DNA from: Candidatus Woesearchaeota archaeon
GTDB lineage: Archaea; Nanobdellota; Nanobdellia; Woesearchaeales; B72-G16
Assembly (NCBI GenBank): GCA_003650545.1
Contig: QMQO01000012.1
Location: 1 to 35,646, forward strand
DNA length: 35,646 nucleotides
Direction of reading: 5' to 3'
The position numbers were made by a program, and so were the translations under genes. How positions within the stretch are numbered: the first letter of the stretch is position 1; each line of letters opens with the position of its first letter. The notes beneath the pieces were generated by a model. That model did no database searches. It was not told where the DNA came from and saw nothing but the letters and a program-made list of their open reading frames with translations. Positions 23,181 through 32,426 of the stretch are shown piece after piece.

Positions 23181-24332
23181 TCAACCAACAACCTTACTTT
23201 TTATCATAATATTTTCTCCCAATATTTTTTCCGCAGCAGGGATCAACTCTTCAAAATAATTAAGTCTGTTTTTAGTCTTTAGCTCTTCTATTGCTTTAGC
23301 AAACCATGATTTTATAATAGATTCGTGCTTTTCAATAGCTGCTACAAAATCCTGTTCTTGGATCTTCCGTTTTACATTCGTTTTGAAATATTCCTTTAAT
23401 GGTATCTCTGTTGCAGCTTCACACACTGCCTTTATATCAGCACCGGAAAAGTTTTTTGTTAACTCTAGGAGTTTTTTTCCGTTTATATTTGTGTCTAATG
23501 GCTTTCCCTTTAGATGTATCTTGAATATTTCCTTCCTAGCGTCATTATCCGGAAGCGGCACAAAGATCGTTTGGCCAAATCTGCCCTCTCTTCTTAATGC
23601 TAAGTCAATATTCCAAGGTTCATTCGTGGCTGCCAATAGTAATATTTTCTGATCTTTTGTTCCGAAACCATCCATCTCTGCCAATAGTTGTGTAATCGCA
23701 CCACGCTCATTTACTGGTGTTTGGCTCCTATCACCCCCTAATGTTTCAAATTCATCAAAAAAAATAATCGCTGGCTGATTCTTTCTTGCCTCTTCAAATA
23801 ATGCTGCTATGTTCCTTTCAGCTTCACCAACATACTTACTCTTTATGTCTGAAGCTTTTACATGAAAAAATGTTGCATTTGCTTCTCCAGCTGTGGCTTC
23901 TGCTATCAAAGACTTACCACAGCCTGGTGGACCATACATCAAGATACCACCACCTATCCTTTTCCCATAATGTTCATATATTTCTGGATAAAGAAAGGGT
24001 TTGATGATCTTGAATCTAATCTCATCCTTAAGCTGCTCTAAACCTCCTATATCCTTAAAACATAATTTGGTTTTTCTTGTTTGTGTCCGGATATTTTCTT
24101 TTTTGTTATCTGTCAAGAATTTGCTATTAAGTTTGCTATCAACAGAAATATCTTTGGCTTTATTATAACATTGTTTCGCCTTATCCATTAGTTCTCTTTC
24201 GCGAGTATTATTGCTCACAGAAAGCGAGATGTAAATCTCGCCTGCTTTCAGGAAAAGCTCTTTTGCTTTTTTTGGATCTTTTTCCGCTTTTGCTTGCTTG
24301 ATTTTTTCTTCAGCATCTTTTTCAGTACACAT
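23181..24332 (-). CDS. Vps4/Cdc48-like AAA ATPase with N-terminal MIT/TPR-like region
   Basis: 383 aa. Residues 5-62 form a helical hairpin array (AEEKIKQAKAEKDPKKAKEL, then QCYNKAKDI) similar to MIT or TPR modules that dock onto ESCRT-III tails. The AAA domain follows: FKDIGGLEQLKDEI (92-105), Walker A GPPGCGKS (134-141), pore loop KYVGEAE, Walker B IIFFDEFE, sensor AATNEP and Arg-finger region LRREGRFGQ. One AAA domain plus a MIT-like region is the plan of CdvC/Vps4, which remodel ESCRT-III polymers. A proteasome-type or generic unfoldase role is also possible. GAGGT precedes the ATG, which lies 1 nt after the stop of the upstream gene. Confidence 0.82.
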   Translation of the reverse strand: MCTEKDAEEKIKQAKAEKDPKKAKELFLKAGEIYISLSVSNNTRERELMDKAKQCYNKAKDISVDSKLNSKFLTDNKKENIRTQTRKTKLCFKDIGGLEQLKDEIRFKIIKPFLYPEIYEHYGKRIGGGILMYGPPGCGKSLIAEATAGEANATFFHVKASDIKSKYVGEAERNIAALFEEARKNQPAIIFFDEFETLGGDRSQTPVNERGAITQLLAEMDGFGTKDQKILLLAATNEPWNIDLALRREGRFGQTIFVPLPDNDARKEIFKIHLKGKPLDTNINGKKLLELTKNFSGADIKAVCEAATEIPLKEYFKTNVKRKIQEQDFVAAIEKHESIIKSWFAKAIEELKTKNRLNYFEELIPAAEKILGENIMIKSKVVG

Positions 24333-24333
24333 T

Positions 24334-24990
24334 TTATATATACCTCAACATCATTTGTTTTTTTTCTTTGAATTTCTCATAGTTCTTGAATTCGTCTACC
24401 CCCAGTTTGTTTAGTTCCTTTAGGATCTTACCTGCTAACTCTGAGCGTTCTTCTTGGATACTTTGTTTTGGTTGGATTAAGTAGTTTAAACTCAGTGTGT
24501 ATTGTGGCGTTGTTATTTGTATAGGTGTTGTCTTTGGAATCGCATCTGCAAAAGCTTTCGTTGTTGCAGCTTCTGGCAATGTTTGGTGCGCAACTACAAC
24601 AGCATTATCTATAGCAGCGAACTTTTGTGTTTCTGTTGTCGCTGATTGTTCTGGTGTAATAATCAGTGTTTCTTTATTTTTGTCTGGTAGATAAAATTCA
24701 CTCAGCATTTTAGAGTCACCTACTGATCTTAATGGAGTGTTATTTTCGTAGTACATTGATGTTATGTTTGGTGTAGTGTTTGTAGTGTTTGTCGTATATT
24801 GCTTGCTGAATAATTCTTTGGTTTTTAGAGAATAGTTAGAGGAGTAACGAGAGCGATAATCAGAGCTATTATAGAGTTCTCTGCCAGCTGTAACAGCAAA
24901 TGGATCGTACTGCTTGTATTGTTTGAAAGGTCTATAACTAACTCTGCCATACGCAGTAATTACAAGTCCTAAGTGTCCTGAACAGACCAT
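24334..24990 (-). CDS. Hypothetical protein in operon with the AAA ATPase
   Basis: 218 aa. Low-complexity, Tyr/Ser/Thr/Asn-rich from about 15 to 115, Pro/Thr-rich to about 165, then a charged helical tail (EERSELAGKILKELNKLG at about 180-197, ending LRYI). No signal peptide or membrane segment is visible. GGTG lies 5 nt before the ATG at 24990. Its stop and the ATPase start are 1 nt apart, so the two products likely work together. It could be a substrate or adaptor recognised through its tail. I do not recognise the family. Confidence 0.7.
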   Translation of the reverse strand: MVCSGHLGLVITAYGRVSYRPFKQYKQYDPFAVTAGRELYNSSDYRSRYSSNYSLKTKELFSKQYTTNTTNTTPNITSMYYENNTPLRSVGDSKMLSEFYLPDKNKETLIITPEQSATTETQKFAAIDNAVVVAHQTLPEAATTKAFADAIPKTTPIQITTPQYTLSLNYLIQPKQSIQEERSELAGKILKELNKLGVDEFKNYEKFKEKKQMMLRYI

Positions 24991-25361
24991 TGTGACACCT
25001 TTATCAATTAATTAACCCTAAGATTTCAGAAAATATAAATTTTAGTGTGACGAGTGTGACATAAAAATCAAAGGGCACAAAGTTTATAAATATCCCACTC
25101 ATAGCACCAAATAATGAGTATCTTTGTTTAAATACAGATAAATAAGGCAGCTGCTTTAATTTCCATTATTTAAGATGATCATCATCAAAATAAGTGATTC
25201 ATGATAAAACAACATGATAAAACACATAATAAAACACGCAGTAAAATACACAATAAAACATAGTACATAATAAATAAACATAAAATACATAATAAAAAAA
25301 TATAAGTTTTAAGAACAAACGAGTAAAAAATGAAATTTTTTGCCTAAAAGAGGTATTGTTA
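24991..25361. promoter_or_regulatory. Spacer with divergent promoter and direct repeats
   Basis: Direct repeat GTGTGAC at 25045-25051 and 25054-25060 (9-bp period), and a two-way TATA tttataaat near 25082-25092 that suits the minus-strand operon. The rest is AT-rich. Confidence 0.45.
25199..25310. repeat. Degenerate ATAATAAAACA repeats
   Basis: About nine imperfect copies of a 9-13 bp unit (catgataaaaca, cataataaaaca, cacaataaaaca and so on). The repeats lie just upstream of the PIG-L gene. No protein function is evident. Confidence 0.7.
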
Positions 25362-26054
25362 ATGGCTAAATCAAAAAATACTAAAAAAACAAGAAAGACA
25401 AAGAAAAAGGCAAAAAAAATTCTCATATTCTGTGCACACCCTGATGATGAAGTTATTGGTGCAGGTGGAGCTATTGCACACTATAAAAAGAAAGGACTCA
25501 CATCACTCGCAATAATATTTTCATACGGGGAAGGTAGTCACCCTTGGCAAAAGAAAAAGTTTATTGCTAAAACCCGTGTCCAAGAGTGTAGAAGAGCTGG
25601 AAAAATCATTGGGTGCGAAGAGCATGTCTTTCTTGGCCTAAAAGATGGAACATTGCAAAGTGGTGTAAAAAAACCATTTGTTGCAAAGAGTATAAGGAAA
25701 ATTGTTGAGCAAAATAAACCAAAGAAAATATTCACGCATTCAAAAGACGATCCTTTTCCGGATCATAGGGCTGTTCACAGAATTGTTTCAGAAACCTTAC
25801 ATAAAATGAAATATAAATGTGACTTGTATAGCTTTGATATATGGAATCCATTTAATATCCGCAGTAGAAATCAACCAAAGTTAGTTGTTGATATCAGCAA
25901 AGAGTTTAAAGATAAAATCAAAGCAATTAAAATATTCAAAAGCCAGAAAGCCAATGCAATAATCTTGTTAACCCCTCTTATATATCTTAGAGCAATACTT
26001 AATGGTATATACTATGGTTATAAATTTGCAGAGGTCTTCCTAAAGATTAAATGA
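25362..26054 (+). CDS. PIG-L/LmbE-family N-acetylglucosamine deacetylase
   Basis: 230 aa from ATG 25362 with GAGGT 7 nt upstream. A Lys-rich N-terminus (2-19) is followed by the zinc/catalytic motif CAHPDDEVIGAGG (24-36). The second ligand motif is PFPDHRAVHRI near residue 132. These zinc enzymes remove N-acetyl from GlcNAc linked to inositol, malate or lipids. The adjacent glycosyltransferase 40 nt downstream suggests a two-step pathway (attach GlcNAc, then deacetylate), as in GPI, mycothiol or bacillithiol synthesis. A hydrophobic C-terminal stretch (NAIILLTPLIYLRAILNGIY) may touch the membrane. Confidence 0.88.
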   Translation: MAKSKNTKKTRKTKKKAKKILIFCAHPDDEVIGAGGAIAHYKKKGLTSLAIIFSYGEGSHPWQKKKFIAKTRVQECRRAGKIIGCEEHVFLGLKDGTLQSGVKKPFVAKSIRKIVEQNKPKKIFTHSKDDPFPDHRAVHRIVSETLHKMKYKCDLYSFDIWNPFNIRSRNQPKLVVDISKEFKDKIKAIKIFKSQKANAIILLTPLIYLRAILNGIYYGYKFAEVFLKIK

Positions 26055-26094
26055 ATGCCTGAAAATTAAATGAATAAGAATAAAATGGTTCAAA

Positions 26095-27225
26095 ATGAAA
26101 CGATTAGTTATTGCATCCGATACATTTTTTCCGATGTATGACGGAGTTACTAGATTCATTGGTGAGATCGTACCTAGGCTTAAGAATGATTTTCTGATAA
26201 CCATAATCGCTCCTTCATATGATAAAACAAAGAAGGAGGTCTGGGAAGGGATACCCATAATAAAGATGCCAGTGTGTAGGCTGATTAAGGCTGCTGGCTA
26301 TCCAACCCCTATTCCTAGATTCTGTCGGATGTGGCGTATTATCGAAAAGGCAGATGTTGTGTTTGTGCAGTCCGGGCCTTTAATTGGAGGAGCAACTATT
26401 CTGATAAGTAAACTGCTTAGAAAGCCTGTTGTGATGTACATGCACCAGATTGGTTGGGAACAACTAGCCCATGTAGCTCACGGTCCTAAGTGGTGGAAAC
26501 TCTTTTTAAAATGTTTCACTAAGAACTATGCGCGATTTTTCAGCAACCTTTGTAATAAGGTTATTATTCCTAGTAAGGAAATCGAAACTATTCTTAGGAG
26601 CATTAAGATAAAATCAGATATTGTTCAAGCGCCTCTTGGTATCGATGTCGATGAGTTTACTCCTACAAAGGATATAGAATCTGCAAAAAAGGCTGTTGGC
26701 ATAGACCCAAGCAGGATTGTGATTGGTTATTGTGGTAGGATTAGCAAGGAAAAAGGTCTCGATACTCTTATAGAAGCTTTTAGAGACCTTAACAAAAAAT
26801 ATAAAAACTTGTTCCTGCTCGTTGTAGGAGAAGGAGAGAAAGATATTAAAGAAGCTATCGGTAAAGTTCCTAACACCAGGATTACAGGTTTTGTGAAAAA
26901 TGTTGTTGATTATTATCATGCAATGGATATATTTGTTTTGCCGTCATTGACCGAAACTACAGGTTTAACCATATTAGAAGCAATGTCTTGCCAGGTTCCA
27001 GTTGTGGTGACACCTGTTGGATTTGCATCGTACTTAAAGAACAAATTTAATGCGATGATTTTCCCTAAAAGGAGTGTTTATGTTCTTAAGAAAAGACTGG
27101 AAATTCTTATAAACGATCCAAACGAAAGGAAAGATATTGCAGAATCTGGAAGATTCACTGTTGAGAAGAGATTTACATGGACCACAACTTACAGGAAAAT
27201 TAAAAGGATACTTATGGAGTATTAA
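26095..27225 (+). CDS. GT4-family glycosyltransferase
   Basis: 376 aa, GT-B fold. N-terminal acceptor domain starts MKRLVIASDTFFPMYDGVTR. The donor domain contains IVIGYCGRISKEKGLDTLIEA (a GT4 hallmark, residues about 201-222), LVVGEGE, and ETTGLTILEAMSCQVPVVVT with the E-x7-E nucleotide-sugar motif (E285 region). It likely transfers a sugar from UDP/GDP-sugar to a lipid or small acceptor. It sits in a probable operon with the PIG-L deacetylase. The closest functional analogies are MshA/BshA/PIG-A with their deacetylases, but the acceptor is unknown. Confidence 0.9.
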   Translation: MKRLVIASDTFFPMYDGVTRFIGEIVPRLKNDFLITIIAPSYDKTKKEVWEGIPIIKMPVCRLIKAAGYPTPIPRFCRMWRIIEKADVVFVQSGPLIGGATILISKLLRKPVVMYMHQIGWEQLAHVAHGPKWWKLFLKCFTKNYARFFSNLCNKVIIPSKEIETILRSIKIKSDIVQAPLGIDVDEFTPTKDIESAKKAVGIDPSRIVIGYCGRISKEKGLDTLIEAFRDLNKKYKNLFLLVVGEGEKDIKEAIGKVPNTRITGFVKNVVDYYHAMDIFVLPSLTETTGLTILEAMSCQVPVVVTPVGFASYLKNKFNAMIFPKRSVYVLKKRLEILINDPNERKDIAESGRFTVEKRFTWTTTYRKIKRILMEY

Positions 27226-27248
27226 TAATAGTCTTTTATAATAGTCTT

Positions 27249-30200
27249 TTATATCTTCAAGCTGACGATCTTGCTCATGCCATGCTCGTTCATGCTAACA
27301 CCATATAATCGATCAGCTTCTGCAATTATACCATCGTTATGGCTTATAACAATATATTGAGCTTTTTCTGAATATTTCTTTATAAGTTCTGATAGCTTCT
27401 GTGAGTTATGCTTATCTAAAGCAGCATCAACTTCATCTAGCACATAGAAAGTGTGAGGATCATATTCTTGGATCGCGAAGATAAATGCTAGCGCTGTTAA
27501 CGTCTTTTCACCTCCTGATAATGAACGGACATCTAAGAATTTTGTACCGGAAAGATGAACCTTTATGTTAACACCCCCATCAAATGGATTATCTAAGTTG
27601 TCTAACTTTAAGAATGCACTACCTTTAGTTGTTAGAGCTTCAAAGAATCTCTGGAAATTTTTATTAACTTGTTCAAATGTAGCAGTGAAAAGTTCTTTCT
27701 TTTTTCCCTCTATCTCATCAATCATTGCAAGCACGTCATTTCTTTCTTTATTCAAAGTTTCTCGTTTTTCTAATAGATTTCGATATTCTCGCTCAGCATT
27801 ATCATATACTTCTAAAGCGCGCATGTTAATACTGCCAAGATTATCTACCAATTTTTCAAAATCAGATATCCGTCTCTTTAACTGCGACTCTGACAGATCT
27901 TCTTGAATTTCTGCTCCTTCGTAACGTTTAAACTCATCTTGTAGAGCTGATATCTCTGCAAGTAATCTTCCTATTTCCTCATTAACAGCGCCACTCTTCT
28001 CCTCGATAGAAATGATTCGTTCCTCTCTCTGTATTACTGATTTTTCATACTCTTGGATTTCATCGTTCAACTTTTGACGTGAACTAAACAGCGTTTTGAA
28101 CTGATTGTAAAAGTCTTTCTCTTGTTTTTCTTTTTCTATTAGCTGTTTCGACATTACTTCTATTTCTTTTTTCAGTTTCCTTATATCGGATTCAAAGTTG
28201 ATTTTTTCTTTTTCAAGTTGTTTTAGAACCTTATTGATATTATCATTCTCAGGCAATAGTATGTTTTGAAGCATCATCTCATCTCCTTTAGCTTCATTGT
28301 TTAGAGTTGTTAGTTGTTCTGCAATCTCTCTCTTCTTTTGTTCAAAGGCATTCAGCTCTGCAATCTTTGCTGGGTGGCGTAGTAAATTGATCTTCTCACG
28401 CAACTCCTGTTTCTTTATCTTGAGCCTAGCAAGTTTTTTGTTTTCTTCTGAAATGTTTGAGATAAGAGTATCAACTTCCTTTTCTTTCTCTGCCAGCTGC
28501 TTCTGTAGATTTTTTTTCTGATCCTTATCTGAATCAACATCACCTGAGTCTAAATGTAAAGATTTTTCCAGCTTAATAATCTCACCTTCTAATTCCGCTT
28601 TGAGTTCACGTAGGCGCATTATCTTTTCTTCATTTTCTTTCTTAGTTGATTCAATAACTGTTAGTTTAGAACTTATTTTTGCAATGTTTGCTGTGATCTC
28701 ATCGATATTATTCTGCAGCTCTTTTTCTTGAAAAGCGTACCCTGTTTTTTTAAGCTGTCTGTAGCCACCTTTCATTACTCCGCTCAGCTCAGAAATATCG
28801 CCATCTAAGGTCACCATCTTTGCTGTTCCAATTCCTAAACGTCTAGCAACATTTATATTGTCAACAACAAGGGTTTCACCAAAGACGTGTGAGAATACAT
28901 TCTTGTATTTATTATCGAATTTGATTAAACCTAGAGCAAGACCATGACATCCCTTATTTTTGGCAAGGTTTTTTGTTTCAGGTTTAATAAAAACAGGCTT
29001 GATCTTGTTTAATGGAAGAAATGTTGCAACACCAAGTTTATTTTCTTTTAGATACTTAATACAGCGGGCGGCTGTTGCATCGTTATCAACAACAAGACTT
29101 TTTATTTTAGAACCTGCTGCTACTTCTAATGCTTGTGCAAATTTTGAGTTAACCTGGCCAAGTTGTGATAGAGTGCCATGAATTCCGCGAATGTTCTTGT
29201 TTTCGAGCAAACGTTTAACCGCAATATCGCCAGCAACGAATTCCTTCATTCCTGCGCTTTTCGCTTTAAGTTTTTCAAGCTCTTCATTTAGCTTTGTTTG
29301 TTCTTCTTTTAACGTGTTAAGATTAATAGAGTTGTTAGTATCTTCTCTTATTGCTATATTAAGTTCAAGAGTTGCTTTTTTGAACAATTGGCGTTTTTCC
29401 CTTAAAATAGCAAGCTGTTCTTTTTGTTCTTTTTCTACTGCTAGGATTTTTTCTATCTTATCATCAACCGACTGTATTTGAAGCTCGATCCTGTCTTTAT
29501 CACGCAATAGATTTTGTTGTTGCTCGCGCATCTCCTGAATCTGTTTCTGGATCGCATCTGCTTCTTCATCTATTTTGTCCATTTCTTCTTCAACTGTTGC
29601 AACATCATCTAGCTTGTGTTTTTTCTTGAATTCTGTTATTTTTGTTTCTACTAGTTTTTGTTCTTTTTGTAAGCGCGCTTTTTCTTTTTCTCTGACCTCT
29701 TGTTTTTTCTTTAAGGCAGATATTTTTTCATCTATTTCTGCTTGTGCTTTCTGTAGTTGTTCAGTCCTTGATTTGATCCTAGAAATTTCGTTCTTGTGAC
29801 TTTCTATCTTGTTCTGCTTACTAGCTTGCTCTATTCGTATGCGTTCAACATCTTTATGGACTTGTAGCTGCTCGGCTTCACCTTTTTCTTCAATCTCTTT
29901 TGAAATCTTGTTGGCTTCAGTTTTGAGTTTTGATATTTTTTCTTTGTACTTAAGGATTTCTTTCTTTAGTTTTTGTATTTTTTTATTGTTCTCTTCAGAA
30001 AGTTTAACAAGGTTGTTTTTTTCAGTTTCTTTTTTCCTGATCTGGATATGGAGATTTGTTGCTTTATAATTATTTATTTGGTCATTTAGGTTCTTGTATT
30101 TTAGAGCTTGGTCACGATCTTTTTTTAGATCTTTTAGATATGACTCCCGCTCAGTTAGAATGATTTCGGCTTCCTTTAGGCGTTCCTCAACTCGTTCTAG

Positions 30201-32426
30201 TTCACGAATTGATTTTGCTTTTTTCTCTTCATATGTTGCAATACCTGCGACTTCTTCTATAATCTTGCGTCTTTCATCTGGTGACATCTCCACAAATCTT
30301 ATGATGTCACCTTGCAAAATTATGTTATATCCGTCAGGGTTTATTTTTGATTTGTCTAACAGTTCTAACACTTCTTGCCTTGTTCTTGTTTTATCATTTA
30401 TTTTGTAAATAGATTGTCCAGACTGTTTTACAATTCTACTTATTTTGATTTCTTCATCTGGCAATGGAAATGTTTTATTTTTGTTGTCAAAGTAGATTGC
30501 TACTTCTCCTTCTTTTGCAGGGTTTTTACTTTTGCCCCCATTGTATATTAGGTTTTTGGACTTCTCAGCACGCATACCTTTAGCAGAGCTTTTCCCAAGT
30601 ACAAATATCAAAGCATCTAAAATATTGCTATTGTGAATGAAAATACTATTGCCAATAAAGTTATGACAGTTAGGAATAGTCAAATCATAAACAAAGGGTT
30701 CTCCTTTAATTTTTCTAATAGAGGTCACTCTATCCCAAAAAATTTCGGAAGATGATATGACTTCAAAAAAATTAACAATTTTAATAGAACTATTAAGCAT
30801 TAATCTTATCTCTCTCTGAATAAAATCATATATTTTCTTAAGGTTCAAAGTTTTGGCTTTTATCTTTGAATCTGTCTTTGAATCAATCTGGGAATCTCCT
30901 CTCCGGTTTGAAGATATGTTTGACTTACCGAATCCAACAGATCCACCTACGAAATCATAAGATATATTCAACTCTTTTAATGTGTTCAAAAGAGAATCCT
31001 GATCTAGAATCATGTTTTTATGAATGTTTCTAATTTTATTTATTCTGTTTTTAAACATGGCTATTATTTCTTTTAGGCTTTTTCTAGTCGGGCAACTCCT
31101 GTTTTCAAGATAAGCTATTAATTTAGGATATTTTTTTCTCAAGGATCTATAGGATAACCTCAAGTCCTGAACGCCTTTTTTAATAAACACATTCACATTT
31201 TGCGGGAGAACATCCACATCCACATTGGAATTTGTAGAATCTGATTTCAGTTTTTTGATTATTATTTCCTCTAATTTTTTTTGTTTTGATGATTTTAAAA
31301 TGATGTTTTGATAAAATTTTTGTAGGTTGCTGTAACCATCTATATAAAGATAAAAATATTTGTCGCTTTTGGTTTTATTTTTAGTTTTTGTTGCACAATT
31401 GCTTTTTTCTTTTTTTCTTGAAATTATTCCGAATCTCAAAAGCAAAAGTTGTAATGTATCAATTAATTTGTTATTTTTAGTACAGTACTCTATTGTGGAA
31501 GTGCCTGACCTTATATAACCGCCACAATCATATAGCCCTGCAATTAAATTTGAGATTACAGAATTATTCGAAATTAGTAGTTCGGGAGGAATATTCTTGT
31601 ACATTGTTAATTTATTAAGTGGGGATCTGAATAGAGTACTTAAAAAATCAGAAATGTTTGTACTAAAACATGAAATTTTTTTAATGTTTTTTTCTATGTT
31701 TTTTTCTCTTCTTTCATGTATATGTACCTTTTTGAATAATTTCTGAACAAGATCCTTAAAATCAGCAACAAGATTTTCGTCGGAGTTAACAAACTCAATT
31801 TTGTTTTTGCTCAGATGACCCTTCCCAATTAAATAGCCTAAAAACCTTGCAAAATCTTCGGTTATTTTTTTGGGAAAATCTATTTTGAAATCTGTTTTGT
31901 TTACATTATTCAGATTTACATATTTTTTGTTTGAGAATTTCAGGATTCTTGGCGTTGCTATAAAATCTTCTTTAGTCAGATCTCGAACTAAAACACTTTT
32001 AACTTCCATTCCTTGAAGCGTCATGACAGGATGACAGCCTGTTGTAACAACCTTCTTACCTGTGTTAGTTGTTATTTCATACAAATATTTTTCTCCTTTT
32101 CTTTTAATAAAAGCAGAAATGTCTTTCTTTACAATCTTCATCGTTTTTGGGTCGAGGCCTAGACAGCGAATAATTTTAGGGTTATCTATTGTAAAGACAC
32201 CATCGTCCATTTTTATATGAAACCTTGAATTTTTTAGATTGTCTTCAACAATGTCTCCTATTTTAACTAGTTCACCATTATCAAGAAGGACTTCTGTGTC
32301 ATAACTACACGACTTCCCGCTACCATTTGGGCCAAGAACAACGTTAAATGTACCTCCAAACGGAATTTCTGTTTTCATGGCAAAGCTTTTGAAGCCTCGC
32401 ATCACCATTTTATTAATCTTCGTCAT
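27249..32426 (-). CDS. smc: Chromosome segregation ATPase SMC, interrupted by an intein
   Basis: The precursor is 1725 aa from ATG 32426, chosen because AGGTGA precedes it; a GTG four codons upstream overlaps that site. After removal of the 561-aa intein the SMC is about 1164 aa, normal for the family. N-terminal head: MVMRGFKSFA and Walker A GPNGSGK|S. Then a long coiled coil, a hinge near GIHGTLSQLGQVNSKFAQAL with the GVATFLPL stretch, the returning coil, and the C-terminal head with signature SLSGGEKTLTALAF, Walker B FYVLDEVDAALD and the D-loop. SMC loops and compacts chromosomes with ScpA/ScpB-type partners, which are not in this window. Confidence 0.97.
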   Translation of the reverse strand: MTKINKMVMRGFKSFAMKTEIPFGGTFNVVLGPNGSGKSCSYDTEVLLDNGELVKIGDIVEDNLKNSRFHIKMDDGVFTIDNPKIIRCLGLDPKTMKIVKKDISAFIKRKGEKYLYEITTNTGKKVVTTGCHPVMTLQGMEVKSVLVRDLTKEDFIATPRILKFSNKKYVNLNNVNKTDFKIDFPKKITEDFARFLGYLIGKGHLSKNKIEFVNSDENLVADFKDLVQKLFKKVHIHERREKNIEKNIKKISCFSTNISDFLSTLFRSPLNKLTMYKNIPPELLISNNSVISNLIAGLYDCGGYIRSGTSTIEYCTKNNKLIDTLQLLLLRFGIISRKKEKSNCATKTKNKTKSDKYFYLYIDGYSNLQKFYQNIILKSSKQKKLEEIIIKKLKSDSTNSNVDVDVLPQNVNVFIKKGVQDLRLSYRSLRKKYPKLIAYLENRSCPTRKSLKEIIAMFKNRINKIRNIHKNMILDQDSLLNTLKELNISYDFVGGSVGFGKSNISSNRRGDSQIDSKTDSKIKAKTLNLKKIYDFIQREIRLMLNSSIKIVNFFEVISSSEIFWDRVTSIRKIKGEPFVYDLTIPNCHNFIGNSIFIHNSNILDALIFVLGKSSAKGMRAEKSKNLIYNGGKSKNPAKEGEVAIYFDNKNKTFPLPDEEIKISRIVKQSGQSIYKINDKTRTRQEVLELLDKSKINPDGYNIILQGDIIRFVEMSPDERRKIIEEVAGIATYEEKKAKSIRELERVEERLKEAEIILTERESYLKDLKKDRDQALKYKNLNDQINNYKATNLHIQIRKKETEKNNLVKLSEENNKKIQKLKKEILKYKEKISKLKTEANKISKEIEEKGEAEQLQVHKDVERIRIEQASKQNKIESHKNEISRIKSRTEQLQKAQAEIDEKISALKKKQEVREKEKARLQKEQKLVETKITEFKKKHKLDDVATVEEEMDKIDEEADAIQKQIQEMREQQQNLLRDKDRIELQIQSVDDKIEKILAVEKEQKEQLAILREKRQLFKKATLELNIAIREDTNNSINLNTLKEEQTKLNEELEKLKAKSAGMKEFVAGDIAVKRLLENKNIRGIHGTLSQLGQVNSKFAQALEVAAGSKIKSLVVDNDATAARCIKYLKENKLGVATFLPLNKIKPVFIKPETKNLAKNKGCHGLALGLIKFDNKYKNVFSHVFGETLVVDNINVARRLGIGTAKMVTLDGDISELSGVMKGGYRQLKKTGYAFQEKELQNNIDEITANIAKISSKLTVIESTKKENEEKIMRLRELKAELEGEIIKLEKSLHLDSGDVDSDKDQKKNLQKQLAEKEKEVDTLISNISEENKKLARLKIKKQELREKINLLRHPAKIAELNAFEQKKREIAEQLTTLNNEAKGDEMMLQNILLPENDNINKVLKQLEKEKINFESDIRKLKKEIEVMSKQLIEKEKQEKDFYNQFKTLFSSRQKLNDEIQEYEKSVIQREERIISIEEKSGAVNEEIGRLLAEISALQDEFKRYEGAEIQEDLSESQLKRRISDFEKLVDNLGSINMRALEVYDNAEREYRNLLEKRETLNKERNDVLAMIDEIEGKKKELFTATFEQVNKNFQRFFEALTTKGSAFLKLDNLDNPFDGGVNIKVHLSGTKFLDVRSLSGGEKTLTALAFIFAIQEYDPHTFYVLDEVDAALDKHNSQKLSELIKKYSEKAQYIVISHNDGIIAEADRLYGVSMNEHGMSKIVSLKI
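30630..32312 (-). other. Intein inside SMC Walker A (561 aa), Ser1 type
   Basis: Block A begins SCSYDTEVLL: aligning D5-T6 with the intein consensus (compare CLSYDTEIL of DnaE inteins) puts the first residue at Ser, between Lys and Ser of GSGK|S. Block B is GCHPVMT (T-x-x-H). The C-terminal blocks VYDLTIPNCHNFIGN and SIFIHN end in His-Asn, followed by +1 Ser. Splicing gives GPNGSGK-SNILDALIF, exactly the SMC consensus; starting at the next Cys would leave an extra Ser. The middle contains a LAGLIDADG-type endonuclease region with both catalytic acids changed. The host ATPase cannot bind ATP until the intein leaves. Confidence 0.93.
31514..31841 (-). other. Degenerate LAGLIDADG endonuclease motifs
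   Basis: Motif 1 reads LGYLIGKG (31818-31841), with Lys where the catalytic Asp of LGYLIGDG belongs. Motif 2 reads LIAGLYDCGGYI (about 31514-31546), with Gly in place of the second Asp of LAGLIDADG. The endonuclease is therefore probably dead while the splicing blocks remain intact. Confidence 0.75.

Noticed and set aside
25199-25310. Possible CRISPR array
   Set aside because: Units are 9-13 bp, degenerate and without unique spacers of constant length; no cas genes are in the window.
25199-25426. 75-aa minus-strand ORF
   Set aside because: It is the complement of A-rich repeats and of the PIG-L start; the repetitive Phe/Val/Tyr composition is an artefact.
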